From: a virus
Reading direction: 5' to 3' (one strand)
Length of the DNA stretch: 30,710 nucleotides
Virus record (IMG/VR): IMGVR_UViG_3300020470_000132
Location: 1 to 30,710 of that record
Shown here: positions 14,307-21,907 of the stretch, piece by piece
Numbering within the stretch: the stretch's first letter is position 1
Layout of the letters: the number at the start of each line of letters is the position of its first letter
Made by a program: the position numbers and the translations under genes
Notes under the pieces: model-generated
Seen by the model: only the letters and a program-made list of their open reading frames with translations
Told to the model about the DNA's origin: nothing
Database searches by the model: none

Positions 14307-14464
14307 CACAGTACGTAGTTGCTTGGTCACAAAACGGACATTGGAATTATGAGGACATTAAAGTCCTTGATGATTACGAATCTGCCCAATGGTTTGCAAA
14401 AAAGATGGAAATGGATTATAATTACGTTCGTATGTACGAAGCTAAAGATGGAACTGCCAATTAA
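14303..14464 (+). CDS. Tiny 53-aa protein
   Basis: Starts on an ATGA overlap with the oxygenase and ends in TAA at 14462-14464. The peptide is aromatic-rich, with MTQYVVAWSQNGHWNYED, then a helix SAQWFAKKMEMD and a strand YNYVRMYEA. A beta-alpha-beta mini-fold is plausible. It overlaps the next gene by 17 nt. The double overlap and normal codon use support a real gene. Function unknown. Confidence 0.6.
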   Translation: MTQYVVAWSQNGHWNYEDIKVLDDYESAQWFAKKMEMDYNYVRMYEAKDGTAN

Positions 14465-14633
14465 CGATGAAGAGTTTGAGTATCTTGTTACTCAATTATG
14501 GAAGTGTCGTGGTAGTGAACCAAAGTGTAAGGATCTTTATGAGAAGATGAAACTTGTTAAGGAAGTTAGGGATGAAAATCCTGGCGGACCTTATCTTAAG
14601 ATCCTAAGAGAAAAATACAACATGGTAGCCTAA
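14448..14633 (+). CDS. Tiny 61-aa protein
   Basis: The ATG at 14448 begins MELPINDEEFEYLVTQLW. A longer in-frame extension to 14319 exists but would lie wholly inside the previous gene and looks non-biological. It has two helices and two cysteines (WKCRGSEPKC, a CX7C pair) and ends with KILREKYNMVA. The stop overlaps the nucleotidyltransferase start (TAATG). Family not recognised. Confidence 0.55.
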   Translation: MELPINDEEFEYLVTQLWKCRGSEPKCKDLYEKMKLVKEVRDENPGGPYLKILREKYNMVA

Positions 14634-15091
14634 TGTTTTTTAAGTCAGTTAGTCTTGTTACTGGAGGATATGATCCACTTCATAGTGGTCACATATCTAA
14701 CTTTAAGAGGGCGAAAGATCTCTCTAATTATCTTATCGTAGGAATCAACACTGAAGAATGGTTGACTCGTAAGAAGGGACAATACTTCCAATCTTGGAAG
14801 GAACGTGCTGAGATTATTCGACATTTAAATATGGTTGATGCTGTTATTTCTTGGGATGATTCTGATAATTCTGCATGTGGGGCTATTCAAAAGTGTTTAG
14901 AGATCTCCGAGAAGGTCATCTTCTGTAATGGGGGTGATAGAACCAGTAATGATATCCCTGAGATTTTGGGATTCGACGATGATCCTCGTGTAGAATTTAA
15001 GTTTGGTATCGGAGGTGATGATAAGATGAACAGTAGTTCTTGGATTCTTCATGGTTATTTCGAAAGGCAACGTAAATTATTAGGTATTTAA
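14633..15091 (+). CDS. Cytidylyltransferase-fold nucleotidyltransferase
   Basis: A 152-aa protein with the N-terminal signature TGGYDPLHSGHI (HxGH at His17-His20), typical of glycerol-3-phosphate cytidylyltransferase, RfaE/HldE C-terminal domains and related enzymes. RKKGQYFQSWKERAEII with the following VDAVISWDD matches the conserved second part of the RfaE-like subgroup. The final signature (ISTT/ISSS type) is represented by MNSSSWI. It would activate a small phosphate compound with CTP or ATP; the substrate is unknown. It lies between tiny genes and uvsX, on a TAATG overlap, and its stop abuts the uvsX start. Confidence 0.78.
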   Translation: MFFKSVSLVTGGYDPLHSGHISNFKRAKDLSNYLIVGINTEEWLTRKKGQYFQSWKERAEIIRHLNMVDAVISWDDSDNSACGAIQKCLEISEKVIFCNGGDRTSNDIPEILGFDDDPRVEFKFGIGGDDKMNSSSWILHGYFERQRKLLGI

Positions 15092-16093
15092 ATGGATTTT
15101 TTAAAGGAGATAGTTAAAGAAATTGGAGACGAATACACTCAACTGGCATCAGAGATTACAGAGAGTGAAGTATTCGTGGACACGGGTAGTTTCATATTTA
15201 ATGCTCTTTGCTCTGGGAGTATCCGTGGTGGAATATCTGATAGGCGTATTACTGCTATTGCTGGCGAATCGTCTACGGGTAAAACTTTCTTTAGTCTTTC
15301 AATTGTCAATGACTTTCTTAGAAATAATCCAGACGGGTATTGTTTATATTTTGATACAGAAGCCGCAGTTAACCGTAAGCTTTTAGAAGAAAGAGCAATT
15401 CCACTAGATAGAATAGTAGTTGTCAATGTTGTTACCATTGAGGATTTTCGTCAGAAGGCCCTCAAGGCGGTTGACCTATACTTAAAAAAATCTGAAGATG
15501 AACGCAAACCATGTATGTTTGTGTTAGACTCTTTAGGTATGCTTTCTTCAAATAAAGAGATCGAAGATACTCTTGCTGAGAAGAACGTTAGAGATATGAC
15601 AAAAGCACAGTTGATCAAGGGTGCTTTTAGAATGCTCACCCTTAAACTTGGTCAGGCTAAAATTCCAATGTTAGTAACCAATCATACCTATGATGTTGTC
15701 GGAGCTTACGTACCCACTAAAGAAATGGGCGGAGGTAGTGGTCTCAAATATGCGGCCAGTACGATCATATATCTCAGCAAAAGTAAAGAAAAGGAAGGAA
15801 CGGAAGTCGTTGGAAATATTATCAAGGCAAAGACTGCTAAATCGAGGTTAAGTAAAGAAAATAAGACTGTTAAGATACGTCTCTTCTATGATGAACGTGG
15901 TCTAGATAAGTATTATGGTCTCCTAGAATTAGGAGAACTTGGTGGTCTGTGGAAAAATGTCGCTGGTCGTTATGAATTTAATGGGAAAAAAATCTACGCG
16001 AAACAGATCTTGGCCGACCCAGAAACTTATTTCACTGAAGAGATTATGGACAAGTTGGATGAAATCGCAAGAGAACAGTTTTCCTATGGATAA
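15092..16093 (+). CDS. uvsX: UvsX recombinase (RecA-like)
   Basis: A strand-exchange protein for recombination-dependent replication and repair. Walker A is GESSTGKT at 58-65. FVLDSLGMLSS (Walker B) is followed by the L1-like loop and then NHTYDVVGAYVPTKEMGGGSGLKYAAS, a typical UvsX/RecA stretch. Length is 333 aa; T4 UvsX has 391. The ATG directly follows the previous stop with no gap. The stop overlaps the next oxygenase by 8 nt. Confidence 0.95.
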   Translation: MDFLKEIVKEIGDEYTQLASEITESEVFVDTGSFIFNALCSGSIRGGISDRRITAIAGESSTGKTFFSLSIVNDFLRNNPDGYCLYFDTEAAVNRKLLEERAIPLDRIVVVNVVTIEDFRQKALKAVDLYLKKSEDERKPCMFVLDSLGMLSSNKEIEDTLAEKNVRDMTKAQLIKGAFRMLTLKLGQAKIPMLVTNHTYDVVGAYVPTKEMGGGSGLKYAASTIIYLSKSKEKEGTEVVGNIIKAKTAKSRLSKENKTVKIRLFYDERGLDKYYGLLELGELGGLWKNVAGRYEFNGKKIYAKQILADPETYFTEEIMDKLDEIAREQFSYG

Positions 16094-16631
16094 GTTCATC
16101 AAGACGTATGATAACGTCGTTGATGATAAAACTTGCCATGCGATCATGGGAATCTTTGATTCCTGTAGTAGTCAGGAAAGAGTTGATAATGATGGTAGAC
16201 CAACTTTTACTCAGGTCAATCTCAACTCTTTGCCTGACTATAAAACTTTTACGCAGTTGCTTACGTACAAGTTTATTGATATAATGAAGGACTACAAGAA
16301 GGAGTATCCAGAATACTCTGAATGGTGGCCTCACAAATTATTTTTCGAACAACTCAGGGTAAAAAAATATGAACCAGACAGTGAAGACTTTTTTAACTTG
16401 CATGTGGATGTTCAAGACCATCCTTCAGCCAAAAGATACCTCGCCTTTCTTTTATATCTGAATCACGGGTTTGATGGTGGTGCTACTAAATTCCCTTATC
16501 ACAACGTATCAGTTGCCCCAGAAATGGGTAAGGTATTAGTATTCCCACCTACATGGCAATATCCTCATATGGGACTCCCTGTATCTGGTAAGCCAAAATA
16601 TATTATGAGTACCTATCTACATTATTATTGA
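16086..16631 (+). CDS. 2-oxoglutarate/Fe(II) oxygenase (prolyl 4-hydroxylase type)
   Basis: A 181-aa protein. Ligands are His106-x-Asp108 (NLHVDVQ) and His161 (QYPHMGLPV), with Lys171 (KPKYIMSTY) in the 2-oxoglutarate position. The core strands RYLAFLLYLN and GGATKFP, then APEMGKVLVFPP, are those of P4H-type enzymes. I chose the ATG at 16086 because it begins at a sensible domain edge (DKFIKTYDNVVDD); a longer frame upstream lies inside uvsX. The TGATG junction couples it to gp41. Target unknown. Confidence 0.82.
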   Translation: MDKFIKTYDNVVDDKTCHAIMGIFDSCSSQERVDNDGRPTFTQVNLNSLPDYKTFTQLLTYKFIDIMKDYKKEYPEYSEWWPHKLFFEQLRVKKYEPDSEDFFNLHVDVQDHPSAKRYLAFLLYLNHGFDGGATKFPYHNVSVAPEMGKVLVFPPTWQYPHMGLPVSGKPKYIMSTYLHYY

Positions 16632-18016
16632 TGGAATCGACCGAGAATACTATTCTCCGAAATCTTATTATAGATGAGGAGTTCGCAAGGAAGGTTCTGC
16701 CTTTCATTAAATCAGAGTATTTTCAGAACACTCATGAGAGGGTTGTGTTTGAGGAATCTACTAAATTTATTGCTGAATATAATAAGGTAGCTACTAAAGA
16801 GGTTCTCCATATTGAATGTGAGAAACGTAAAGATATTAATGAAGAGACTTATAAAGATATTGTTTCATACATTGATCAGTTAGATACCACACCTTCAGAT
16901 ACTCAGTGGTTACAGGATTTAACTGAGAAGTGGTGTAGGGATCGTGCCATATATTTGGCATTAGTTGAGAGTATTTCTATTGCTGATGGTGAGTCTGATC
17001 AGAAAGGTGTTGATGCTATTCCTGCGATTCTCTCAGATGCATTAGCTGTTAGTTTTGATAATCATGTAGGCCATGACTACCTTGAAGACTATGAAGAACG
17101 ATTTAAGTTCTACCATCAGAAGGAAGAACGTATCGAGTTTGATCTGGACTTTTTCAACAAGATTACAAAGGGTGGGCTTCCGAACAAGACACTTAACATT
17201 GCTTTGGCTGGCACTGGTGTTGGTAAATCTTTGTTTATGTGTCATGTCGCAAGTTCAGTTCTTTTACAAGGAAAGAACGTACTATACATTACCCTTGAGA
17301 TGGCTGAGGAGAAGATTGCGGAGAGAATTGATGCTAATTTATTGAACGTTAATATTCAGACTATAACAGATCTCCCTAAACCTATATTTGAAACTAAGGT
17401 TACTAGTCTTGCAAAGAAGACACAAGGAACATTAATCATTAAAGAGTACCCAACTGCATCAGCACATTCAGGACATTTCAAATCATTATTAAATGAGTTG
17501 CAGTTGAAAAAATCTTTTAAACCTGATATAATTTTTATTGATTATTTAAATATATGTGCATCGAGTCGATACCGTGGAAATTCATCAGTCAACTCCTATT
17601 CTTATGTTAAAGCGATTGCTGAGGAACTGCGAGGTTTGGCTGTCGAAACTAATGTCCCCATTGTCTCTGCCACTCAGACTACTCGTTCTGGCTTTGCTAG
17701 TAGTGACGTTGATCTCACCGACACTTCTGAGTCATTTGGCCTTCCAGCCACTGCTGACCTTATGTTTGCTCTTATTAGTACTGAAGAGCTTGAGGGATTG
17801 AATCAGATAATGGTGAAACAATTGAAGAATAGATATAATGATCCTACGGTGAATAAGAGGTTTGTGGTTGGTGTAGATCGTGCTAAGATGAAGTTATTTG
17901 ATTGTGAACAGTCTGCTCAGACTGATATAGTTGACAGTGGCCAAGAGGAAGAGTATGATGGTAGGGAAGAAAATAAAGTGTCACCGAAGAATAAGTTCGC
18001 TAAGTTAAATTTCTAA
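16631..18016 (+). CDS. 41: Replicative DNA helicase (T4 gp41/DnaB-like)
   Basis: The hexameric 5'-3' helicase of the replication fork and partner of gp61 primase. The N-terminal DnaB-like domain (1-140) has few motifs. Walker A is AGTGVGKS at about 193-200, with the conserved GGLPNKTLNIALAGTG lead-in, TLEMAEEKIAERID, and Walker B IIFIDYLNI. VSATQTTRSG is helicase motif H3 and KNRYNDP is near the end. Length is 461 aa (T4: 475). The ATG at 16631 overlaps the previous stop (TGATG). The C terminus is acidic then basic (NKVSPKNKFAKLNF). The stop overlaps the next gene (TAATG). Confidence 0.95.
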   Translation: MESTENTILRNLIIDEEFARKVLPFIKSEYFQNTHERVVFEESTKFIAEYNKVATKEVLHIECEKRKDINEETYKDIVSYIDQLDTTPSDTQWLQDLTEKWCRDRAIYLALVESISIADGESDQKGVDAIPAILSDALAVSFDNHVGHDYLEDYEERFKFYHQKEERIEFDLDFFNKITKGGLPNKTLNIALAGTGVGKSLFMCHVASSVLLQGKNVLYITLEMAEEKIAERIDANLLNVNIQTITDLPKPIFETKVTSLAKKTQGTLIIKEYPTASAHSGHFKSLLNELQLKKSFKPDIIFIDYLNICASSRYRGNSSVNSYSYVKAIAEELRGLAVETNVPIVSATQTTRSGFASSDVDLTDTSESFGLPATADLMFALISTEELEGLNQIMVKQLKNRYNDPTVNKRFVVGVDRAKMKLFDCEQSAQTDIVDSGQEEEYDGREENKVSPKNKFAKLNF

Positions 18017-18633
18017 TGATTTTTGTAGAGGAATATAAGTTACCAGATGAGGTAGCAAACGGAGTTTATAAACTTTGTAAGGATGCTAAGCATCATGGAT
18101 ATCTACTTCCTGGCCAGGTTGGTACTGAAGGAAGAGTAGTTCCTGAAGCTAAACTTTGTAGTGAGATTCCTTTAACATCATTGCCTCCTCATTTCTTTAC
18201 TGAGGAACATGATCGTTCTTTACAAGGATATCAGGATGAAATCTATCAGATGATTCAACATTATGCTAGAAAGTATATGGATGAATCTCAATTGACTCCT
18301 ACGAATCCTCCAAAGATTCAATGGTATGATCCAGGCGAAGCTTACTTTGCGGAACATTATGACAATGGTTTTCTCCATTCAGAAAAACAGGTTGCTTACA
18401 TAACCTATCTAACTGATAATGTAGATGGTGGAGGAACAAGGTTCGTTCATCAAGATTATACAGTTAAGTCTGAGTTTGGTAAGACAGTATTCTTTCCAGC
18501 TGGTTACACACATAGACATCAAGGTGTAGTGGACAACAAAGATGTTAAGATTATCCTTACAGGATGGTTTAAATATTTTATTGATCCAATGATTATGAAT
18601 CAGATGTCGCCACCAATGCCTCCTATGGTATAA
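18016..18633 (+). CDS. 2-oxoglutarate/Fe(II) oxygenase
   Basis: A 205-aa protein. Metal ligands are His114-x-Asp116 in EHYDNGF and His168 (or His166) in YTHRHQGVV. Lys178 (VKIILTGWFKY) occupies the 2-oxoglutarate position. VAYITYLTDNVDGGGTRFV and GKTVFFPAGYTH are classic P4H strands. The Met/Pro-rich C-terminal tail (MSPPMPPMV) is unusual. It starts on TAATG after gp41. Its last codons hold an extended -10 promoter for the following mazG. The substrate is unknown. It is one of five such proteins in this window. Confidence 0.85.
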   Translation: MIFVEEYKLPDEVANGVYKLCKDAKHHGYLLPGQVGTEGRVVPEAKLCSEIPLTSLPPHFFTEEHDRSLQGYQDEIYQMIQHYARKYMDESQLTPTNPPKIQWYDPGEAYFAEHYDNGFLHSEKQVAYITYLTDNVDGGGTRFVHQDYTVKSEFGKTVFFPAGYTHRHQGVVDNKDVKIILTGWFKYFIDPMIMNQMSPPMPPMV

Positions 18634-18634
18634 T
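18626..18634 (+). promoter_or_regulatory. Extended -10 promoter for mazG
   Basis: TGGTATAAT at 18626-18634 is a perfect extended -10 (TGn plus TATAAT) for a sigma-70-type polymerase. No good -35 is seen, which is normal for extended -10 promoters. It overlaps the stop codon of the preceding oxygenase and would start mRNA about 18 nt before the mazG ATG at 18659. Confidence 0.5.
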
Positions 18635-18658
18635 ATACGTTAAGGAATTGATTTTTTT

Positions 18659-19063
18659 ATGACTGTTGATTTTAAAAGATACGAAGAGTTTGTAGATGCT
18701 GTCACATCGGATGCGTCTAAAGACTTTGTAGCACTTGCAGATCGAATGGTTGAATTGGATAAACAAGGTGCTAATATAGAGAGACTACTTACAGCAGGAG
18801 TTGGTATAGGTGCTGAAGGTGGTGAGTTCCTTGAGATCGTTAAGAAGATGGTATTCCAAGGCAAACCTTGGACTCCAGAGAATAAAGAACATCTAAAGAT
18901 AGAGTTAGGTGATGTCTTGTGGTATGTTGCTCAGGCATGTATGGCACTGGATGTTTCCTTTGATGATGTTATTGAGAGAAACGTTAAGAAGTTGAGTGCT
19001 AGATATCCTGGCGGTGAATTTAATGTTCATCAGTCAGAGAACCGTGAAGCTGGAGATCTCTGA
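18659..19063 (+). CDS. mazG: MazG nucleotide pyrophosphohydrolase
   Basis: Hydrolyses (d)NTPs to monophosphates. The EXXE...EXXD metal site is seen as Glu53/Glu56 (GAEGGEFLE) and Glu82/Asp85 (ELGDVLWY). Length is 134 aa, a single-domain MazG as in cyanophages, where a role in nucleotide clean-up or host recycling has been proposed. GTTAAGGA lies upstream of the start. It is preceded by an extended -10 promoter and followed by a late-promoter-like site. It marks the boundary between the replication and structural regions. Confidence 0.93.
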   Translation: MTVDFKRYEEFVDAVTSDASKDFVALADRMVELDKQGANIERLLTAGVGIGAEGGEFLEIVKKMVFQGKPWTPENKEHLKIELGDVLWYVAQACMALDVSFDDVIERNVKKLSARYPGGEFNVHQSENREAGDL

Positions 19064-19071
19064 TCTAAATA
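19064..19071 (+). promoter_or_regulatory. Late-promoter-like element after mazG
   Basis: TCTAAATA (19064-19071) has one mismatch to NATAAATA. It lies directly after the mazG stop and 26 nt before the next start, at the head of the late block. The mismatch keeps confidence moderate, but the position is right. Confidence 0.5.
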
Positions 19072-19096
19072 AACATGTAGATTACATGTAGAGAAA

Positions 19097-19258
19097 ATGT
19101 TCTGCAAGAATAAGATGAGTCGAGAAGACCGTCAAAAGTGGAAACTAAAAATGTATAACTACTGGCAAGATACTCTTGAAGAAAGACTTGCTGGTGTTTC
19201 TGCAGCGAAGGAAAAGCTTGAAGAGCAAATGAAGAGAGACTCTGTAGATAATGGCTGA
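19097..19258 (+). CDS. Tiny 53-aa charged helical protein
   Basis: The ATG at 19097 starts a 53-aa peptide (MFCKNKMSREDRQKWKLKM...) with a long Lys/Glu helix, AAKEKLEEQMKRD. An alternative start is Met7 at 19115. The stop at 19256-19258 overlaps the next ATG (19251) by 8 nt. It is probably co-expressed with the 393-aa late protein. A coiled coil is likely. Function unknown. Confidence 0.5.
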   Translation: MFCKNKMSREDRQKWKLKMYNYWQDTLEERLAGVSAAKEKLEEQMKRDSVDNG

Positions 19259-20432
19259 ATTTAATAAAGGTGATCTGGCAGAGGTTATCCTCAGTGCAGC
19301 TGTTGCTGCGAGATTTAAAAGAAGGTTTAGGGATTTAACTAGACAACCTGGCGATGAGTTCCAGAGAGTTCAGTTGGGTGCTATGCCAGCTATATCTCGT
19401 GCTGATGTTACATCTGTACTGAATGATTTGATTAAGGGAGCCTCAGCAACGGGAGGATCTTCTTCTTATAATGTCCATGATTATGATAAGAAGTTAAAGA
19501 TCCTTAGTGATGTTACAGATAACATTCACATTGAAGTTGCTATTCCTCAAAAGTCTTGGGATTATATAAAGAGTCCAGCTAATTGGTCTAATATCAATAA
19601 TATTTTTACTTCTGCTATTTCAAAGGTTAATGGTGATGGTAATCTAAGAGCTCGAGCAAGAGCGCTTAAGACTAATTTGAAGTATGATACTATTAATATA
19701 GCTGCACAAGGAACGAAGAATCAAAAGGGTACTAAGGTTGATATTAATATTAGTATTACCTCTACAGATCCAGATAAACAATCAACAAGAGCTTTAAAGG
19801 GTAAGAAAATATCCTTGAAGTATGATGCCCCACAGTTTGCACAATCAGTGGGACTTGCTTATGAGAATTTTGGAAAAATATTTGGTGACTTAGATTTACG
19901 GTGGGATGGTTTTCTTGATGCTTTTGAATCAGAAGTTAATCAAGTCTATCCAGATATTATAGGAAAGACATTTGCGAATAGAGATGCTATAAAAAATTCT
20001 AATGAGGTTAGGGCTCTTAAATCAGTTGCAAGAAAAGTATTTTTAAGTATTGATGATCAACTTGATGTTCTATTAACTACTAATAGTTTTAAAGAAAAAC
20101 TTGCAAGATATATTATTAACAGAGCCACTCTTAATGAGAGTGGAGTTGAACTAGTGAAGTTTGATATTAAGGGTGGATCTAAGACTCAGATGTTTGCAAA
20201 TAATGGCCAAGATTTTATTAACAATATAGTTGCTAATAATTGGGTAGCCACTATGGAAGATGATCAAGAAGATCCTAAGATAAAAATTCATCTTAAGGGT
20301 ACGAATTCATCATCCTCAAAAAATATGTTAATTCAGTTTAGATATAGAACTGATGCAAAGAAATCAGGCAACCAATATCAGATTTTGATGCGCTCTTATG
20401 TAGAGTCTGGTGGACAGTTGTATGAAAATTAA
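19251..20432 (+). CDS. Conserved cyanophage late protein, function unknown
   Basis: A 393-aa protein. The N terminus NKGDLAEVILSAAVAARF and the central GKKISLKYDAPQFAQSVG recall a family in cyanomyoviruses that I remember by the paired motifs KGD-x-AE and SLK-x(n)-QF-x-Q. The order Asp-Ile-x-Ile, then a Ser-Leu-Lys strand, is reminiscent of restriction-endonuclease-like folds, but I do not see a complete PD-(D/E)XK site, so nuclease activity is only a guess. It may equally be a virion protein. It is preceded by a late-like promoter and followed by an exact one, which supports late expression. Confidence 0.6.
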   Translation: MAEFNKGDLAEVILSAAVAARFKRRFRDLTRQPGDEFQRVQLGAMPAISRADVTSVLNDLIKGASATGGSSSYNVHDYDKKLKILSDVTDNIHIEVAIPQKSWDYIKSPANWSNINNIFTSAISKVNGDGNLRARARALKTNLKYDTINIAAQGTKNQKGTKVDINISITSTDPDKQSTRALKGKKISLKYDAPQFAQSVGLAYENFGKIFGDLDLRWDGFLDAFESEVNQVYPDIIGKTFANRDAIKNSNEVRALKSVARKVFLSIDDQLDVLLTTNSFKEKLARYIINRATLNESGVELVKFDIKGGSKTQMFANNGQDFINNIVANNWVATMEDDQEDPKIKIHLKGTNSSSSKNMLIQFRYRTDAKKSGNQYQILMRSYVESGGQLYEN

Positions 20433-20438
20433 TAAATA
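20431..20438 (+). promoter_or_regulatory. Late promoter (NATAAATA)
   Basis: AATAAATA at 20431-20438 matches the NATAAATA consensus exactly and overlaps the upstream TAA stop (20430-20432). It lies 25 nt before the ATG of the following gene, which has its own ribosome binding site AAAGGTG. It would drive the capsid-targeted nucleotidyltransferase and possibly genes beyond. Confidence 0.72.
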
Positions 20439-20462
20439 AGAAAGAAAGGTGACAATATTAGA

Positions 20463-21875
20463 ATGAAGAGTTTTAGTCAGTTTTTTAAAGAAGCTGTAGA
20501 GACTACTGCTTCCACTCAAGCTAAAAGACTTGGGTTGGTAGGAGATGGTCATGGTGGATGGTATGACCGTAAAGGTAAATTCACTGCTAAAACTGTAAGT
20601 GGTAAGTTGCATTTTACTGGTAGTGCAGGAGCTGGAGAAGATAAGACAGCTAAACAAGGTAAACCAACTGCTGCCGTAAGAACTACTAAAAGAACAAAAG
20701 GTCTAGCAGGTGCTGTTCCTACACCAAAAGGTACTGATAAGAAACTTGCTGATATTGATCGTCCTGTAGATGGTAAGGAAGATCCTAGGGATGCAGAAGC
20801 ACCAGAAGCAGGTGTTAATACAAATGGAGTTGTAGTTACTTTTGGTAGGTTTAATCCACCTACTATTGGACACGGAAAACTTTTAGATTTTGCTGGTAAA
20901 GAAGCAGAAAGAAGAGATTTTGATCTAAAGATATACCCTAGTAGGACTCAGGATAAGAAGAAGAATCCTATGGAGCCAGGGAAAAAGATTGAATTTATGA
21001 AGATGGCTTTTGATGATTATGCAGATAATATAATTGATGATCCAGAAGCTAAGACCATCTTTGATGTATTATTAGCTGCAAAGGAAAATGAATATAAAAA
21101 TTTAGTAATAGTTTGTGGTGGTGATAGGTTATCAGAATTCCAAAGTCTTGCTCACAAATATAATGGACCAGAGGAAGAAGGTGGTCTTTATCAATTTGGT
21201 ACTGATGGTCCAGAAGTTCTTTCTGCAGGTGATAGAGATCCTGATGCAGAAGGTGTTGAAGGTATGTCATCTTCTAAGATGAGAAAGTCTGCATCGGATG
21301 ATGACTTCCCATCTTTTGCAAAAGGTATTCCTGATGTTGGTAATGTAGAGAAGAAGAATTTATTCAATTCCATTCGTAAGTCTATGGGAATTGATAAGTC
21401 ATCTGTTAGGAGAGATAAGGCTCAAGGTAGTCATGCTAATGTTAAAGAATGTGCTGTTTGGGAGTATGCTCCTAAGTTAGATGTATCAGGACTAAGAGAA
21501 GCTTATAGACTTGGTAACATATATCCAGTAGGAGCTTTAGTAGAACATCTTAATACAGGTGAACTTGGAAGGATAACCCGTAGGGGAACCAATTATGTTA
21601 TTTGTATGACTGCAGAAGGTACTATGTTTAAGGCATGGTTGACAGATCTATCTGAGGCATATGAAGTAGGAACTGATGCATATAGAGAATATGTTCAGTC
21701 ATGCACTCCAGGCCAGGGTGTAGTAAAATTTGGAGAACCTAAGACAAGAATTAAAACAACAACGCCTGGATCATATTGGGATGGTAAACCTAAATCACCA
21801 GCAGAAGATCCTGCTAGTGGGCCAGGAACGAAGTATAACGATAAAAAGATACCTTACAAAGTCGGAGAGCGATAA
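20463..21875 (+). CDS. Nucleotidyltransferase with capsid-targeting N terminus
   Basis: A 470-aa protein in four visible parts. (1) Residues 1-11, MKSFSQFFKEA, match the T4 capsid targeting sequence MKTYQEFIAEA that directs internal proteins into the prohead and is cut after Glu by the prohead protease. (2) GDGHGGWYDRKGKF...GKLHF (27-52) is a short Gly-rich module frequent in cyanophage proteins. (3) A nucleotidyltransferase domain has GRFNPPTIGHGKLL at 128-141 (TxGH variant of HxGH) and SSSKMRKS at 269-276, similar to NMN adenylyltransferase-type enzymes. (4) An SH3/KOW-like stretch lies at 350-399 (GELGRITRRGTNYVI). I infer an enzyme packaged in the head. Exact substrate unknown. Confidence 0.75.
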   Translation: MKSFSQFFKEAVETTASTQAKRLGLVGDGHGGWYDRKGKFTAKTVSGKLHFTGSAGAGEDKTAKQGKPTAAVRTTKRTKGLAGAVPTPKGTDKKLADIDRPVDGKEDPRDAEAPEAGVNTNGVVVTFGRFNPPTIGHGKLLDFAGKEAERRDFDLKIYPSRTQDKKKNPMEPGKKIEFMKMAFDDYADNIIDDPEAKTIFDVLLAAKENEYKNLVIVCGGDRLSEFQSLAHKYNGPEEEGGLYQFGTDGPEVLSAGDRDPDAEGVEGMSSSKMRKSASDDDFPSFAKGIPDVGNVEKKNLFNSIRKSMGIDKSSVRRDKAQGSHANVKECAVWEYAPKLDVSGLREAYRLGNIYPVGALVEHLNTGELGRITRRGTNYVICMTAEGTMFKAWLTDLSEAYEVGTDAYREYVQSCTPGQGVVKFGEPKTRIKTTTPGSYWDGKPKSPAEDPASGPGTKYNDKKIPYKVGER

Positions 21876-21878
21876 ATA
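21871..21878 (+). promoter_or_regulatory. Late promoter (NATAAATA) overlapping a stop codon
   Basis: GATAAATA at 21871-21878 matches NATAAATA exactly. The TAA stop of the upstream gene (21873-21875) lies inside it. The next gene starts at 21908 with AGGA 7 nt before the ATG. Between them is a weak stem, TAGGA/TCCTA (21877-21881/21890-21894). Confidence 0.72.
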
Positions 21879-21907
21879 GGATTGAATATTCCTATTAGGA
21901 TGCTATT

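Noticed and set aside
14319-14447. Longer start for the 61-aa gene at 14448
   Set aside because: The added part lies out of frame inside the 53-aa gene at 14303 and looks non-biological; the ATG at 14448 starts a sensible protein.
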